Of a stretch of DNA of 64,000 bases, positions 35,724 through 44,563 are shown in pieces. Numbering within the stretch: position 1 is the first letter of the stretch; each line of letters starts with the position of its first letter. The notes below the pieces were generated by a model. The model was not told where the DNA came from, made no database searches, and saw nothing but the letters and a program-made list of their open reading frames with translations. Origin of the DNA: an uncultured Schlesneria sp. (GTDB taxonomy: Bacteria; Planctomycetota; Planctomycetia; Planctomycetales; Planctomycetaceae); contig CAIQIR010000060.1 of NCBI GenBank assembly GCA_903871875.1, positions 33,839-97,838 on the forward strand, written 5' to 3'. A program made the position numbers and the translations under genes.

Positions 35724-36239
35724 TCAAGAATGAAGAGTCCGATTGACGGGGCTGCTGGTCGGGCGGCGTAGCCACTCCACAGGCGGATCGAGTCGGGCGA
35801 CATTGATATGGATGTCACCCAGGATTTCCAGCACGCGATCCATCGGCAGGCCGACATCGCGAGCCCACTCGATGACCTCCAGATCGTTCATCACGCGGAT
35901 GTGGTCGGCCTTCATCAACTCGATGATCACCAGCATCAGCCGATCGTCTTCCAGAATCGGCCGGACGATTTTCGCGAAGTCGTCGTGAGAGAATTCGTAC
36001 CAGCGGCAGATACCTTCGACATGTTCGATTCGCCGCCAACGACAGAACCGCCACCAGAATCGTCTTAGCCAATCCGTCACCGCAGCCTGACCGACATCAC
36101 GGCGGGCTTTTTCACTTTCAATCCATTTGTGTCGCTGGATTTCATCCCATGCGACCGGCAGCAGGCTGGGAACATGGTTTCCCAGCCAAGGTTGGTCTGC
36201 AAGTACGTCATCTTCAGCCATAATTGGCGGAGAGAACAT
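35724..36239 (-). CDS. Conserved hypothetical protein, 171 aa
   Basis: I do not recognise this family with confidence. The ATG at 36239 is well supported by GGAGTGAGG upstream. The protein is soluble and rich in Trp and Arg: it has HKWIESEKARRDVG, a basic cluster WLRRFWWRFCRWRR followed by EHVEGICRWYEF, and a C-terminal half predicted as helical with a PILEDDRLMLVIIELMKADH stretch. The HKWxxSExxxRDVG pattern suggests a conserved planctomycete family rather than a random frame. It forms an apparent two-gene operon with YjbQ and lies downstream of a double palindrome (36349-36369). Confidence 0.75.
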   Translation of the reverse strand: MFSPPIMAEDDVLADQPWLGNHVPSLLPVAWDEIQRHKWIESEKARRDVGQAAVTDWLRRFWWRFCRWRRIEHVEGICRWYEFSHDDFAKIVRPILEDDRLMLVIIELMKADHIRVMNDLEVIEWARDVGLPMDRVLEILGDIHINVARLDPPVEWLRRPTSSPVNRTLHS

Positions 36240-36558
36240 AAAACCTCACTCCTTGAGTCTTGATGCGGAAATGTCTTGCGCGAGACTTCCCACACATGGC
36301 CATCCAGATAGTTCGTGGAGTTATCCCCCGGAAACTCGATGACGGTAGCACTTTAAAGTGACGCGTCACGCGCTGTCAATCAATCGCATTCACAAAACCG
36401 CCCCGGTCGCATGCGTCGTTCTCGCTTCCCTGCTCGACGAGTTGTATTTTGCCCTGAGGTGATAACCAGGTTCTCAACTTGGTTTCCATTGTGACAACAT
36501 TGTTCTGCGCCGTCGGATCGCCGAGCATGAATTTCTGTCGAGCGAGCGGCCTCGACGA
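36240..36558 (-). promoter_or_regulatory. Intergenic region with double palindrome upstream of the 171-aa gene
   Basis: These 319 bases separate the keto-acid decarboxylase stop (36559) from the 171-aa gene start. They contain the paired palindromes at 36349-36369, about 110 bp upstream of that ATG, and no convincing gene. The region should carry the promoter of the 171-aa/yjbQ operon. I cannot assign a confident -10/-35. Confidence 0.4.
36349..36369. promoter_or_regulatory. Two overlapping 12-bp perfect palindromes, candidate operator
   Basis: CACTTTAAAGTG (36349-36360) and GTGACGCGTCAC (36358-36369) are both perfect palindromes and share the GTG. The arrangement places three CAC/GTG half-sites at regular spacing, as in operators bound by dimeric helix-turn-helix repressors. 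It lies upstream of the 171-aa gene. No regulator gene is adjacent, so the binding protein is unknown. Confidence 0.45.
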
Positions 36559-38265
36559 TTACAGCCGTTTCGATAACCCTTCAGCAAGTCGCTTCAGTGC
36601 CTGACTGATGTCGTCGGGCTCAAGGTGGACATTAATGATGCTGAAAGCATCCTTGTTGGCCAGGGCGGCATTCAGGGCTTGATCTAATTCACCTTCGGTC
36701 TGGACTTCGAAGCCCCAGCCGCCGCCGAGCAAATCCGGCATCCGATGATAGTTCCAGTTCAAGATGTCGTTGAAAGGGCCATCCTGCAAGAACCGCTCCG
36801 TCGTGTACCCCTTGTTGTTCAGCACGATGACGATCGGATTGAAGCCGTGGCGAACGGCAGTGGACAGTTCCATACAGGTCATCTGAAATGCTCCGTCGCC
36901 CACCAGGACGATCGGCCGACGATCCGGTGCTGCGACGTTGGCACCAATTGATGCCGGCACCGCAAATCCCATCGAGGTGTAGTACGCCGGGCTGAGAAAT
37001 TCGGTCTTCTTGTAGATAGTCAGGTCTGCCGCCCCAAACAGGCAGTCGCCGACATCGGCAATGACGATCATCGTTTCATCAAGCAAATCATTGATTCGTG
37101 CGAAGAGTCTGGCATTGGTGATTTTGACGTCGGGCTTCAACACATACTTGGCGTCCGCCGCTTTCGGTCTCGCGAGCATCGGTCGCTTTGCTACTTTCAG
37201 GTCGAGTTTCCCGAGGCCCTTAATGAAATCGGTGACCAGAATGTCATGGAAATGGTGATGCGAAATCCGCGTATGTTCCGATGTGGCATCAATGCACTTT
37301 CGCGGATCTAAATTCGCCGTAAAAATCCCCATGTCGATGTCGGTCAAAAACGCACCCAGCATGATCAGGCAATCGCTGTCCTCGACGTAACGTCGAAGGC
37401 TGTCGCGACACATGGCTCCTTCATAGATGCCCAGATACAGCGGATGTTTTTCGCTAACGACCGATTTGCCCAACAGCGTCGCGCACATCGGAATCGAATT
37501 CTTCTCGGCGAATTTCACGACGTCGTCGGCCAGGCCGAATCGGTGCATTTCCACGCCGGCGATAATCACCGGCTTTTTGCAGGCGTTGATTGTTTCCTGG
37601 GCCTCGGCCAGAGCTTCTTGCAAGGCGTCCTGGTCACTAGTGAACGTTTCCATCTTCGCTACGTGCGGGTAGGGACATCGAGTATGCACGCGATCACGGG
37701 GCAGCTCGAGATAAACCGGTCGCTTAAAGCGAACCGCTGCCTCCAGGCAACGATCAATTTCGCGAAATGCGGTCAGCGGGTCTTCGAGAGCCGCAGTGGC
37801 CACGGTGATTTTCTCGAAGACTTCACGTTGTGTGTTGAAGTCGCGAACGCGGTGATGCAGCAGCGGGTTCGACCGTCTTTCATCCATTCCGGGGGCACCG
37901 CTGATCACAATGACAGGTGATTTTTCCGCAAACGCGCCGGCAATTGAATTGCAGAGGCTCAGTCCCCCAACACAGTAGGTCACACAGACGGCGCCGATGC
38001 CGTGGATACGAGCGTATCCGTCGGCCGCGTATCCCGCACAATCTTCTCGCGTACAGCCGATCACCTTAATCGGACTTTCTTCCAACATGCCGTAGAACTG
38101 AAGTACGAAGTCGCCCGGGATGCCAAAAATGTCGGTCAAACCGTAATCTTGAAGTCGCTGGATCAAATAGCTGCCGATCGTCATTTCTGACTTTGTCGGC
38201 GCGACACTTCTTTTGGCGGCAGACTTCGGATTCGTTGTTTTCTCTGAGTTGGTTTTGCGAGCCAT
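36559..38265 (-). CDS. Alpha-keto acid decarboxylase (pyruvate/indolepyruvate decarboxylase family, ThDP-dependent)
   Basis: A 568-aa thiamine-diphosphate enzyme of the PDC/IPDC group. After a basic, Ser/Thr/Lys-rich extension of about 27 residues, the Pyr domain has [12 protein letters not shown] and [16 protein letters not shown] with the catalytic Glu (E74), and the PDC-specific HH pair in LLHHRVRDF (137-138). The PP domain carries [16 protein letters not shown] and NNKGYTTE for Mg-ThDP. The enzyme should decarboxylate pyruvate or an aromatic/branched 2-keto acid to an aldehyde in the cytosol. Substrate choice cannot be read with confidence. ATG at 38265 follows GAGGGA. It is divergent from the BtpA-family gene. 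Confidence 0.9.
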   Translation of the reverse strand: MARKTNSEKTTNPKSAAKRSVAPTKSEMTIGSYLIQRLQDYGLTDIFGIPGDFVLQFYGMLEESPIKVIGCTREDCAGYAADGYARIHGIGAVCVTYCVGGLSLCNSIAGAFAEKSPVIVISGAPGMDERRSNPLLHHRVRDFNTQREVFEKITVATAALEDPLTAFREIDRCLEAAVRFKRPVYLELPRDRVHTRCPYPHVAKMETFTSDQDALQEALAEAQETINACKKPVIIAGVEMHRFGLADDVVKFAEKNSIPMCATLLGKSVVSEKHPLYLGIYEGAMCRDSLRRYVEDSDCLIMLGAFLTDIDMGIFTANLDPRKCIDATSEHTRISHHHFHDILVTDFIKGLGKLDLKVAKRPMLARPKAADAKYVLKPDVKITNARLFARINDLLDETMIVIADVGDCLFGAADLTIYKKTEFLSPAYYTSMGFAVPASIGANVAAPDRRPIVLVGDGAFQMTCMELSTAVRHGFNPIVIVLNNKGYTTERFLQDGPFNDILNWNYHRMPDLLGGGWGFEVQTEGELDQALNAALANKDAFSIINVHLEPDDISQALKRLAEGLSKRL

Positions 38266-38501
38266 GTCGATCCCTCGATTAAGGATTAATTACTCGTGGT
38301 GGTCGTCTGTCAGCAATTGTTGGTCTGTGTCCCGTTCAGCTGTGGAAAAATCCCTGAGATGGCACTCTTCAAACGAATTGCGAGTTTATTTTTAACCGGA
38401 CATTGTGAGAATACGATTGAGTGGCATACGGACGTGCGACGGTGACGGAGTATCGGTTCGTTCACGGAAGTTCGCAAGATGCATTCAAAGGAGATATGAG
38501 C

Positions 38502-39305
38502 ATGCTGATTCCCGAATGGTCTACGCGGCCCTGTCCCATAATCGGCATGTTGCATGCACCACCGCTTCCCGGTTCACCGGAATATCGCGGCGATTTTGCG
38601 ACCGTGAGACACTTGGTTCTCCGGGATGCCGAGACGCTGTTGGCAGGCGGAGTCGATGGGTTGATGCTGGAAAATTATGGCGACTCGCCGTTTTATCCTT
38701 ACCGTGTTCCCGCGGTGACGGTCGCCGCCATGACCGCCTTGGCCACAGACGTCCGCTGGCGATTTGATGTTCCGCTCGGGATTAACGTCTTGCGAAATGA
38801 TGGCCAAAGCGCGCTCGCGGTGGCGCTCGCTAGTGGAGCATCATTTATTCGTGTCAACGTGCTGTGTGGAACTCGCGTGGCAGACCAGGGAATACTGAAC
38901 GCAATTGCCCATGATTTACTCCGAGACCGAGCTAACTTACGGGCTGATTCGATCCGAATCTGGGCAGATGTCGACGTGAAGCACTCGGCGGCATTGGCGG
39001 AACGTGAATTGAAAGACGAAGTCCGTGATTTGATCGACCGAGGTAAATGTGACGCGGTCATCGTCTCGGGATCTGCCACTGGACAGCCGATTGATTTGGC
39101 GACACTCCGCAATGTGAAAGCGGCGGCGGATACGACTCCGGTGATTATTGGGAGCGGTGCCACGGCAGAGACGGTTCGTCAGCTGGCACCCTTCGCTAGT
39201 GGAATGATTGTGGGAACTAGTTTGAAACAGGACGGTCTAGCCAGCAATCCCGTCGATTTGTATCGCGTCAAGCGGGTCGTGGAAGCGGTGAATCAGATCG
39301 ATTGA
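38502..39305 (+). CDS. BtpA/SgcQ family TIM-barrel protein
   Basis: A 267-aa protein with the BtpA fold: IIGMLHAPPLPGSPEY at the N-terminus, GGVDGLMLENYGDSPF, LGINVLRNDGQSALA, FIRVNVLCG and the C-terminal VIIGSGATAETVRQL phosphate-binding-type loop. BtpA stabilises photosystem I in cyanobacteria; in non-phototrophs the family (SgcQ) is linked to sugar metabolism and its reaction is unknown. A strong AAAGGAG at 38487-38493 is best spaced for the ATG at 38502; the ATG at 38496 is too close. Divergent from the keto-acid decarboxylase. Confidence 0.88.
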   Translation: MLIPEWSTRPCPIIGMLHAPPLPGSPEYRGDFATVRHLVLRDAETLLAGGVDGLMLENYGDSPFYPYRVPAVTVAAMTALATDVRWRFDVPLGINVLRNDGQSALAVALASGASFIRVNVLCGTRVADQGILNAIAHDLLRDRANLRADSIRIWADVDVKHSAALAERELKDEVRDLIDRGKCDAVIVSGSATGQPIDLATLRNVKAAADTTPVIIGSGATAETVRQLAPFASGMIVGTSLKQDGLASNPVDLYRVKRVVEAVNQID

Positions 39306-39627
39306 AGGGTTTGTGACCAGGACGATTCGATTCTCTCGGTCAATTCAGGATTGGAAACGCTCGCTTTCGCGAAGAATGCTCCGGCGAGCGACCGATTCGA
39401 TCGTTCCCCGTCGGAGACAATTCGAAGATCTCACTGGTGGGCGGCGAGAAGGGATTCCAGCTATACTTCGTTGCGCCCGTGATCCGATTCAAACCTCTTT
39501 CATCCACTCGGACGTGGTCGGCAGGCGGCGAAGACGTTTGAGGTGCGGTCGCGGCGAGTGGTTCTGTGGGTTTGGCCTGGTGGAAATCTGGAACGGGTCT
39601 GTGTGGTTTGGCTTCAAGGATTCGATA
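39306..39627 (+). other. Intergenic region between the BtpA-family and DinG-like genes
   Basis: These 322 bases are open in the helicase frame from a GTG at 39313, but the encoded 105 residues look non-conserved, and a better start with AAGGA lies at 39628. A potential stem (CGCTCG...CGAGCG, about 39358-39390) could end btpA transcription; it lacks a T-tract. No RNA gene seen. Confidence 0.3.
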
Positions 39628-41625
39628 GTGGTTCTCGGCGTGAATGACGTTCTTGGTGACGGTGGCAGCATCGCGCGACGGCTCAAGAATTACGAATCCC
39701 GGCCCCAGCAGATCGAAATGGCCAAAGCGGTCGAGCAGGCGATCGAGACGCGTCAACATCTTGTGGTCGAAGCCGGTACCGGGACGGGCAAAAGCTTCGC
39801 CTATCTTGTTCCGACGATCATCGCAGCCACAGCCAAGCAAGGTGAAGGCGGAAAGCGGCGGAAGGTCATCATTTCGACACACACCATCAGCCTGCAAGAA
39901 CAGTTGATCGGAAAGGATATTCCCTTTCTGAACGCGGTGATGCCGGTCGAGTTTTCTGCCGTGCTGGTCAAAGGCCGCTCGAACTATGTCAGCCTGCGGC
40001 GATTAAAGGGGGCCGTCGATCGTTCGCATTCGCTGTATTCCCGGCCGGACGAAATCACGCAGCTGCAACAGGTTGTCGAATGGTCACGCGACACCAACGA
40101 CGGAAGTCTTGCCGATTTGGATTTTAAGCCCCTGCCCAGCGTGTGGGACGAGGTTCAGAGCGATCACGGCAATTGTTTGGGCAAGAAATGTTCCACTCAC
40201 GAACAATGTCTGTACTACAAGGCACGCAGGCGTATTTGGAATGCCGACGTGATGGTCGTCAATCACGCGTTGTTTTTCTCTGACTTGGCGCTACGACGCG
40301 AAGGTGTCAGTCTTTTGCCCGATTACGACGTTGTCGTATTTGACGAAGCCCACACTGTCGAACAAGTGGCGGGCGATCATTTGGGGCTGTCAGTCTCGAA
40401 CGGTCAATTCGATTACATGTTGGGCAAACTCTACAACGATCGGACTCAGAAGGGGCTGCTGATGCGCACCACTTCTTCGGACCAATCGTTTTTGAATCTA
40501 CAGCGAAACGCGATCAAGCAAGTCGATCAAATCCGTTATCTGGCTCGTGATCTGTTCGAAGCGATTCACGAGATCCGACAATCGCTGACCGTTAAAAATG
40601 GCCGATTCCGTACACCGCCAAAGATCCAAAATGAGGTCAGTCCTGCGCTGAAAGAGCTGGGGTCTCGCATTCACCAGCTCAGTGGTCAAATCGCCTCTGA
40701 CGAAGAACGGATCGAATACACCTCCGCCGCCGAACGCTGTGTGGGGTTGGCCGATTCATTGAATTCCTGGCTGCAGCAATCGATCGAAGACGCCGTCTAT
40801 TGGCTGGAAACAAGTGGGCAACATCAACAGCGAATTAAGCTGGTTTCGGCACCGATTGATGTCGGTCCCGTGTTGCGTGAAGAACTGTTCAACAAAGTCA
40901 GCACGGTGATTCTGACCAGCGCCACATTGGCGGTCGGCGGTCAAAGCTTTGATTTTATCCGTCAGCGGCTGGGGTTGACGAAGTCAAATGAAAAGAAGGT
41001 CGGCAGTCCGTTCGACTACAAAACGCAGATGAAATTGATTCTGCCGGAAGGAATGCCAGACCCAAGTGAAGCGCCGTCCGATTATGAAACCGCAGTCTGT
41101 GAACAGATCCAGAAATATGTCGAAAGCACAAAAGGACACGCCTTTGTGCTGTTCACCAGTTACCAGATGCTGCGCAATTGTGCTCGCCGTTTGACGCCGT
41201 GGTTTGTCTCCATGAACTACGGTCTGTACTCTCAGGGCGACGATATGCCCCGCACGATGTTGCTTGAGAAGTTTCGCACGGATCCGGCGGGAGTTCTATT
41301 TGGTGCCGACAGTTTCTGGCAGGGAGTCGACGTTCCCGGAGATGCCCTGCAGAACGTGATCATCACCAAATTGCCCTTCAGCGTACCCGATCATCCATTA
41401 CTGGAAGCCCGTCTGGATGCCATTCGAGTCGCGGGTGGAAATCCGTTCATGGATTATCAAGTTCCTGAAGCGGTCATCAAACTGAAGCAAGGTTTTGGTC
41501 GGTTGATCCGTTCCAGAACCGACAAGGGAATTGTTGTCATCTTGGACCCCCGAGTCAAAACCAAGCGTTACGGGCAGTTGTTTCTGGACAGTTTGCCCGA
41601 CTGTCAGATCGTACGTGATTCGTGA
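39628..41625 (+). CDS. DinG/XPD-like ATP-dependent DNA helicase
   Basis: A 665-aa superfamily 2 helicase. A GTG start at 39628 with AAGGA seven bases upstream gives the usual N-terminus (SIARRLKNYESRPQQIEMA, Q-motif-like). Walker A is AGTGTGKS (about 49-56), motif Ia ISTHTISLQEQL, the DEAH box VVFDEAH (238-242), motif III TSATLA, and C-terminal VLFGADSFWQGVDVPG and GFGRLIRS. Between Walker A and DEAH lies the Fe-S region NCLGKKCSTHEQC (Cys183, 188, 194), but the first cysteine expected in the VKGRSNYxC segment is Ser122. The enzyme should unwind 5'-to-3' in DNA repair. The methyltransferase gene overlaps its stop (TGATG). Confidence 0.9.
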   Translation: MVLGVNDVLGDGGSIARRLKNYESRPQQIEMAKAVEQAIETRQHLVVEAGTGTGKSFAYLVPTIIAATAKQGEGGKRRKVIISTHTISLQEQLIGKDIPFLNAVMPVEFSAVLVKGRSNYVSLRRLKGAVDRSHSLYSRPDEITQLQQVVEWSRDTNDGSLADLDFKPLPSVWDEVQSDHGNCLGKKCSTHEQCLYYKARRRIWNADVMVVNHALFFSDLALRREGVSLLPDYDVVVFDEAHTVEQVAGDHLGLSVSNGQFDYMLGKLYNDRTQKGLLMRTTSSDQSFLNLQRNAIKQVDQIRYLARDLFEAIHEIRQSLTVKNGRFRTPPKIQNEVSPALKELGSRIHQLSGQIASDEERIEYTSAAERCVGLADSLNSWLQQSIEDAVYWLETSGQHQQRIKLVSAPIDVGPVLREELFNKVSTVILTSATLAVGGQSFDFIRQRLGLTKSNEKKVGSPFDYKTQMKLILPEGMPDPSEAPSDYETAVCEQIQKYVESTKGHAFVLFTSYQMLRNCARRLTPWFVSMNYGLYSQGDDMPRTMLLEKFRTDPAGVLFGADSFWQGVDVPGDALQNVIITKLPFSVPDHPLLEARLDAIRVAGGNPFMDYQVPEAVIKLKQGFGRLIRSRTDKGIVVILDPRVKTKRYGQLFLDSLPDCQIVRDS

Positions 41626-42869
41626 TGTCCGACAACGAACGGTGTAACGAGTTTCCCGTGGGGGCCTCTAACAAGAGCGGATTGACGCCTGTGTTCTTAG
41701 AGCCGACTGCCGATGAGAATGACGAATGCCGCGTCCTGCGCGAGCTGCGAGCCACGCCCGCAGTCTTCGATCTGATTGCGGAAACGACCGGTAGTGAACT
41801 GGCTGTGCAGGCGGTCTTGCGTAAGCAATTCCCCGATGACATCGTCCGAGCAGCCGTCTCGATCCATGAATTGCGACGCCGGGCTGCCAGCAAATTCACC
41901 CGAGCCGATCAGTTATGGCTGGATCGACAGGGGCTGGAACAATCGACGAATGAAGCGATTTCGCGTCATAAAGCCCAGCGATTCACCGGGCCGGTGTGGG
42001 ATTTGTGTAGCGGGATTGGCAGTGACACGTTCTCGCTCGCAGCGCACTGCGACGTCACCGCGTTCGATATCAACCCGGCCGCCTGTTTGCGGACAAGTTG
42101 GAATGCGGAAGCTTACGGAGTTGCCGGTCGAGTGCAGACACGCTGCGAGGATGTTTTGCAATTGTCGCAATTCGAAGGTCTCGTCCATATCGATCCCGAT
42201 CGGCGTCCCGGATCGGGTGGGCGCGTCACTCGAATTGAAGACTATGTGCCAGGGTTGGATTATTTGCGTGAACTGATGTCGCGCTGCCGCGGAGGAGCCA
42301 TCAAGGTGAGTCCGGCCAGCAACTTTGGCGGCAAATTTCCGGACGCGGAAATCGAACTGATCAGCTTTCAGGGTGAATGCAAAGAAGCCACGGTCTGGTT
42401 TGGAGACCTTGTTCGCGATTCATTATTTCGTGCAACGGTCTTGCCGGCTGGCGAGAGCATTACGGGACATCCACTAGAAGTTGCCGTTCCGGTCTCGCCG
42501 CTCGGACGGTATCTGTACGATCCCGATCCAGCTGTCGTTCGATCCGGTCTTGTCGATGTCCTGGCCGATCGACTGGGGCTCCATCGACTGGATCCCGCCG
42601 AAGAATACCTGACCTCTGATCAATTGATTCGATCCCCGTTCGTTCAGACGTTCGAAACGCTCACCAACTTGCCCAACAACGAGCGAGATCTGAAGTCCTG
42701 GCTGCGGACGTCGGGGTTTGGTCAACTCGAAATCAAGTGCCGCCATATTCCTGTACAAGCCGACACACTGCGCCGCAAGCTTCCGCTGGCCGGATCGGAT
42801 CCAGGAGTGATCGTCTTCGCTCGACTCGACGGCAAAGCGAGAATTATTGGTGCTCGACGTCCCGTCTGA
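41625..42869 (+). CDS. Class I SAM-dependent methyltransferase with THUMP-like C-terminal domain
   Basis: A 414-aa protein. An N-terminal helical part (AASKFTRADQLWLDRQGLEQ) precedes a Rossmann methyltransferase core with WDLCSGIGSDTFSLAA (SAM loop), VTAFDINPAA and HIDPDRRPGSGGR. The C-terminal part (SGFGQLEIKCRHIPVQADTLRRKL region) matches the THUMP-like domain that follows such cores. The family is conserved but its substrate is unproven; an RNA target is likely (inference). The ATG at 41625 overlaps the helicase stop, so the genes are translationally coupled. It converges on the transporter gene. Confidence 0.86.
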   Translation: MSDNERCNEFPVGASNKSGLTPVFLEPTADENDECRVLRELRATPAVFDLIAETTGSELAVQAVLRKQFPDDIVRAAVSIHELRRRAASKFTRADQLWLDRQGLEQSTNEAISRHKAQRFTGPVWDLCSGIGSDTFSLAAHCDVTAFDINPAACLRTSWNAEAYGVAGRVQTRCEDVLQLSQFEGLVHIDPDRRPGSGGRVTRIEDYVPGLDYLRELMSRCRGGAIKVSPASNFGGKFPDAEIELISFQGECKEATVWFGDLVRDSLFRATVLPAGESITGHPLEVAVPVSPLGRYLYDPDPAVVRSGLVDVLADRLGLHRLDPAEEYLTSDQLIRSPFVQTFETLTNLPNNERDLKSWLRTSGFGQLEIKCRHIPVQADTLRRKLPLAGSDPGVIVFARLDGKARIIGARRPV

Positions 42870-42888
42870 TCAAGGTCGACGTGTGGCT

Positions 42889-44538
42889 TTAGCCGATCTT
42901 GATTCCCAATTGCGGGATCATCAATCCGTAGACTGCGGCGACGGCCAGAATCACACCCAATACGTCCAAAATGATTCCATAAAACGCCATTTGACTCACC
43001 TTGATCCGGCCAGTTCCAAACGCGATAGCGTTGGGAGGTGTGCCGATGGGAAGCATGAATCCACAACTGGCCGAAATGGTGGCCGGGATCATCAGTAACC
43101 GCGGATCAATTCCCAATGCCACCGACGCGGCCGCGATGATCGGTAAAATTGTGTTAACAGTCGCGACGTTCGATGTGAATTCGGTCAGAAACGTCAATAG
43201 CGAGCAGACTGACGTGACCAGGACCCATGTGGGTTGTCCCTGTGCGAACGATTTAAAAAGAGTTCCCACCCATTCCGAGAGCCTCGTCGATTCGAACGCT
43301 CCCGCGATGGCGAACCCACCGCCAAACAGTAGCAGGATTCCCCAGGGAATTCGCGACGTCGTTTCCCAATCCATCAGATATTTCGTTTGACCATGACGAG
43401 TCCGGTGGACGGGGATCACAAACATTAACGCCGAAACCGTCATGGCCACTGTTCCGTCGCTGATAAATTCGCCGGACTTTTCCGGGGGAATCCCCAGCCC
43501 CGCCAGCCAGACGGCAGCGAGGCTGCCCCATCCACGAACAAGCACCCAGTCTCCGAACGTAAAATCGGTTCGCAATAACCACAGCAGTGCCGTAACCACG
43601 AACAGGACCAGCATCACACGTTCGGCATAGGTCATTGATCCCAGTTCGCGTAGTCGCTGCAGGAAATAGGTCCGGTCGAAACGCTCGAAACCCGCCGGGG
43701 TTTTTAGGCCCCACACCAGAATCCTCCAGGCACAGATCAAGAAAACGAGGCCGAATGGGGTCCAGGTCAACATCCATTGCGCGGCCGAGACGGCGGGCTG
43801 GTCTGGAAACGAGCGGTTCCAGATGTCGATAAAGGCCAGATTAGTTGGAGTGCCGACGATCGTCGCCAACCCGCCGATACTGGCGGCATAGGCAATTCCC
43901 AACGTGAGCGCAGTCCCCAGATGTGCGAAATGCGGATCCAATGACAACGTGTTTTTGATCGATTCGCCCTGCGAACTGAGCGGAAGTTGTTCCAGTGATG
44001 TCAGCAGGGCAATCGCAATCGGCAACATCAACAGTGTGGTGGCGGTATTGCTAATCCACATCGACAGACTGAATGTCGCCAACATGAACCCGAGCACAAT
44101 TCGCTGTGGGCTGGTTCCGGTGGCATTAACGGTCAATAGTGCCAGACGGCGATGCAAGCCCCAGCGTTCGATTCCCAGGGCGATGATAAATCCGCCGAGA
44201 TAAAGGAAAGAGCTATCGCCGAGATACGATTGGCTGACCGTTTTTGCCGATTGAATTCCAAACAGCGGAAACAGCGCCAGCGGCAAAAGGCTGGTCGCGG
44301 CGATGGGAATCGCTTGGGTCACCCACCAGACAGCCATCCATAGCGTGACGGCCAGTAGCCGCTGGGCCGAGGGATTCAATCCTTCAGGAGCGGGAAACAT
44401 CAGTACGGCAACAAACACGGTGGGTCCCAGAATCCGTCCCGTGAATCCGATCCATCCCGGATTCGCCTCTTCGCCTTCGGCCGACAAACCCGCCTCTGTG
44501 GGATCAGTAGCCGCACTGATGTCTTCGTCAAACGTCAT
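42889..44538 (-). CDS. DASS/SLC13 family anion symporter
   Basis: A 549-aa polytopic membrane protein with about 12 hydrophobic segments. The family's two SNT motifs are present: WISNTATTLLMLP and TEFTSNVATVNTILP, which bind sodium and the substrate carboxylate or sulfate. Other landmarks are FLYLGGFIIALGIERWGLHRR and the C-terminal MLPIGTPPNAIAFGTGRI. Members import C4-dicarboxylates, citrate or sulfate with Na+. Substrate cannot be fixed. ATG at 44538. It starts 25 bp after the ilvD stop and may be co-transcribed. Confidence 0.9.
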   Translation of the reverse strand: MTFDEDISAATDPTEAGLSAEGEEANPGWIGFTGRILGPTVFVAVLMFPAPEGLNPSAQRLLAVTLWMAVWWVTQAIPIAATSLLPLALFPLFGIQSAKTVSQSYLGDSSFLYLGGFIIALGIERWGLHRRLALLTVNATGTSPQRIVLGFMLATFSLSMWISNTATTLLMLPIAIALLTSLEQLPLSSQGESIKNTLSLDPHFAHLGTALTLGIAYAASIGGLATIVGTPTNLAFIDIWNRSFPDQPAVSAAQWMLTWTPFGLVFLICAWRILVWGLKTPAGFERFDRTYFLQRLRELGSMTYAERVMLVLFVVTALLWLLRTDFTFGDWVLVRGWGSLAAVWLAGLGIPPEKSGEFISDGTVAMTVSALMFVIPVHRTRHGQTKYLMDWETTSRIPWGILLLFGGGFAIAGAFESTRLSEWVGTLFKSFAQGQPTWVLVTSVCSLLTFLTEFTSNVATVNTILPIIAAASVALGIDPRLLMIPATISASCGFMLPIGTPPNAIAFGTGRIKVSQMAFYGIILDVLGVILAVAAVYGLMIPQLGIKIG

Positions 44539-44563
44539 GCTCGACTCCGCTCACGTGTGAGGC

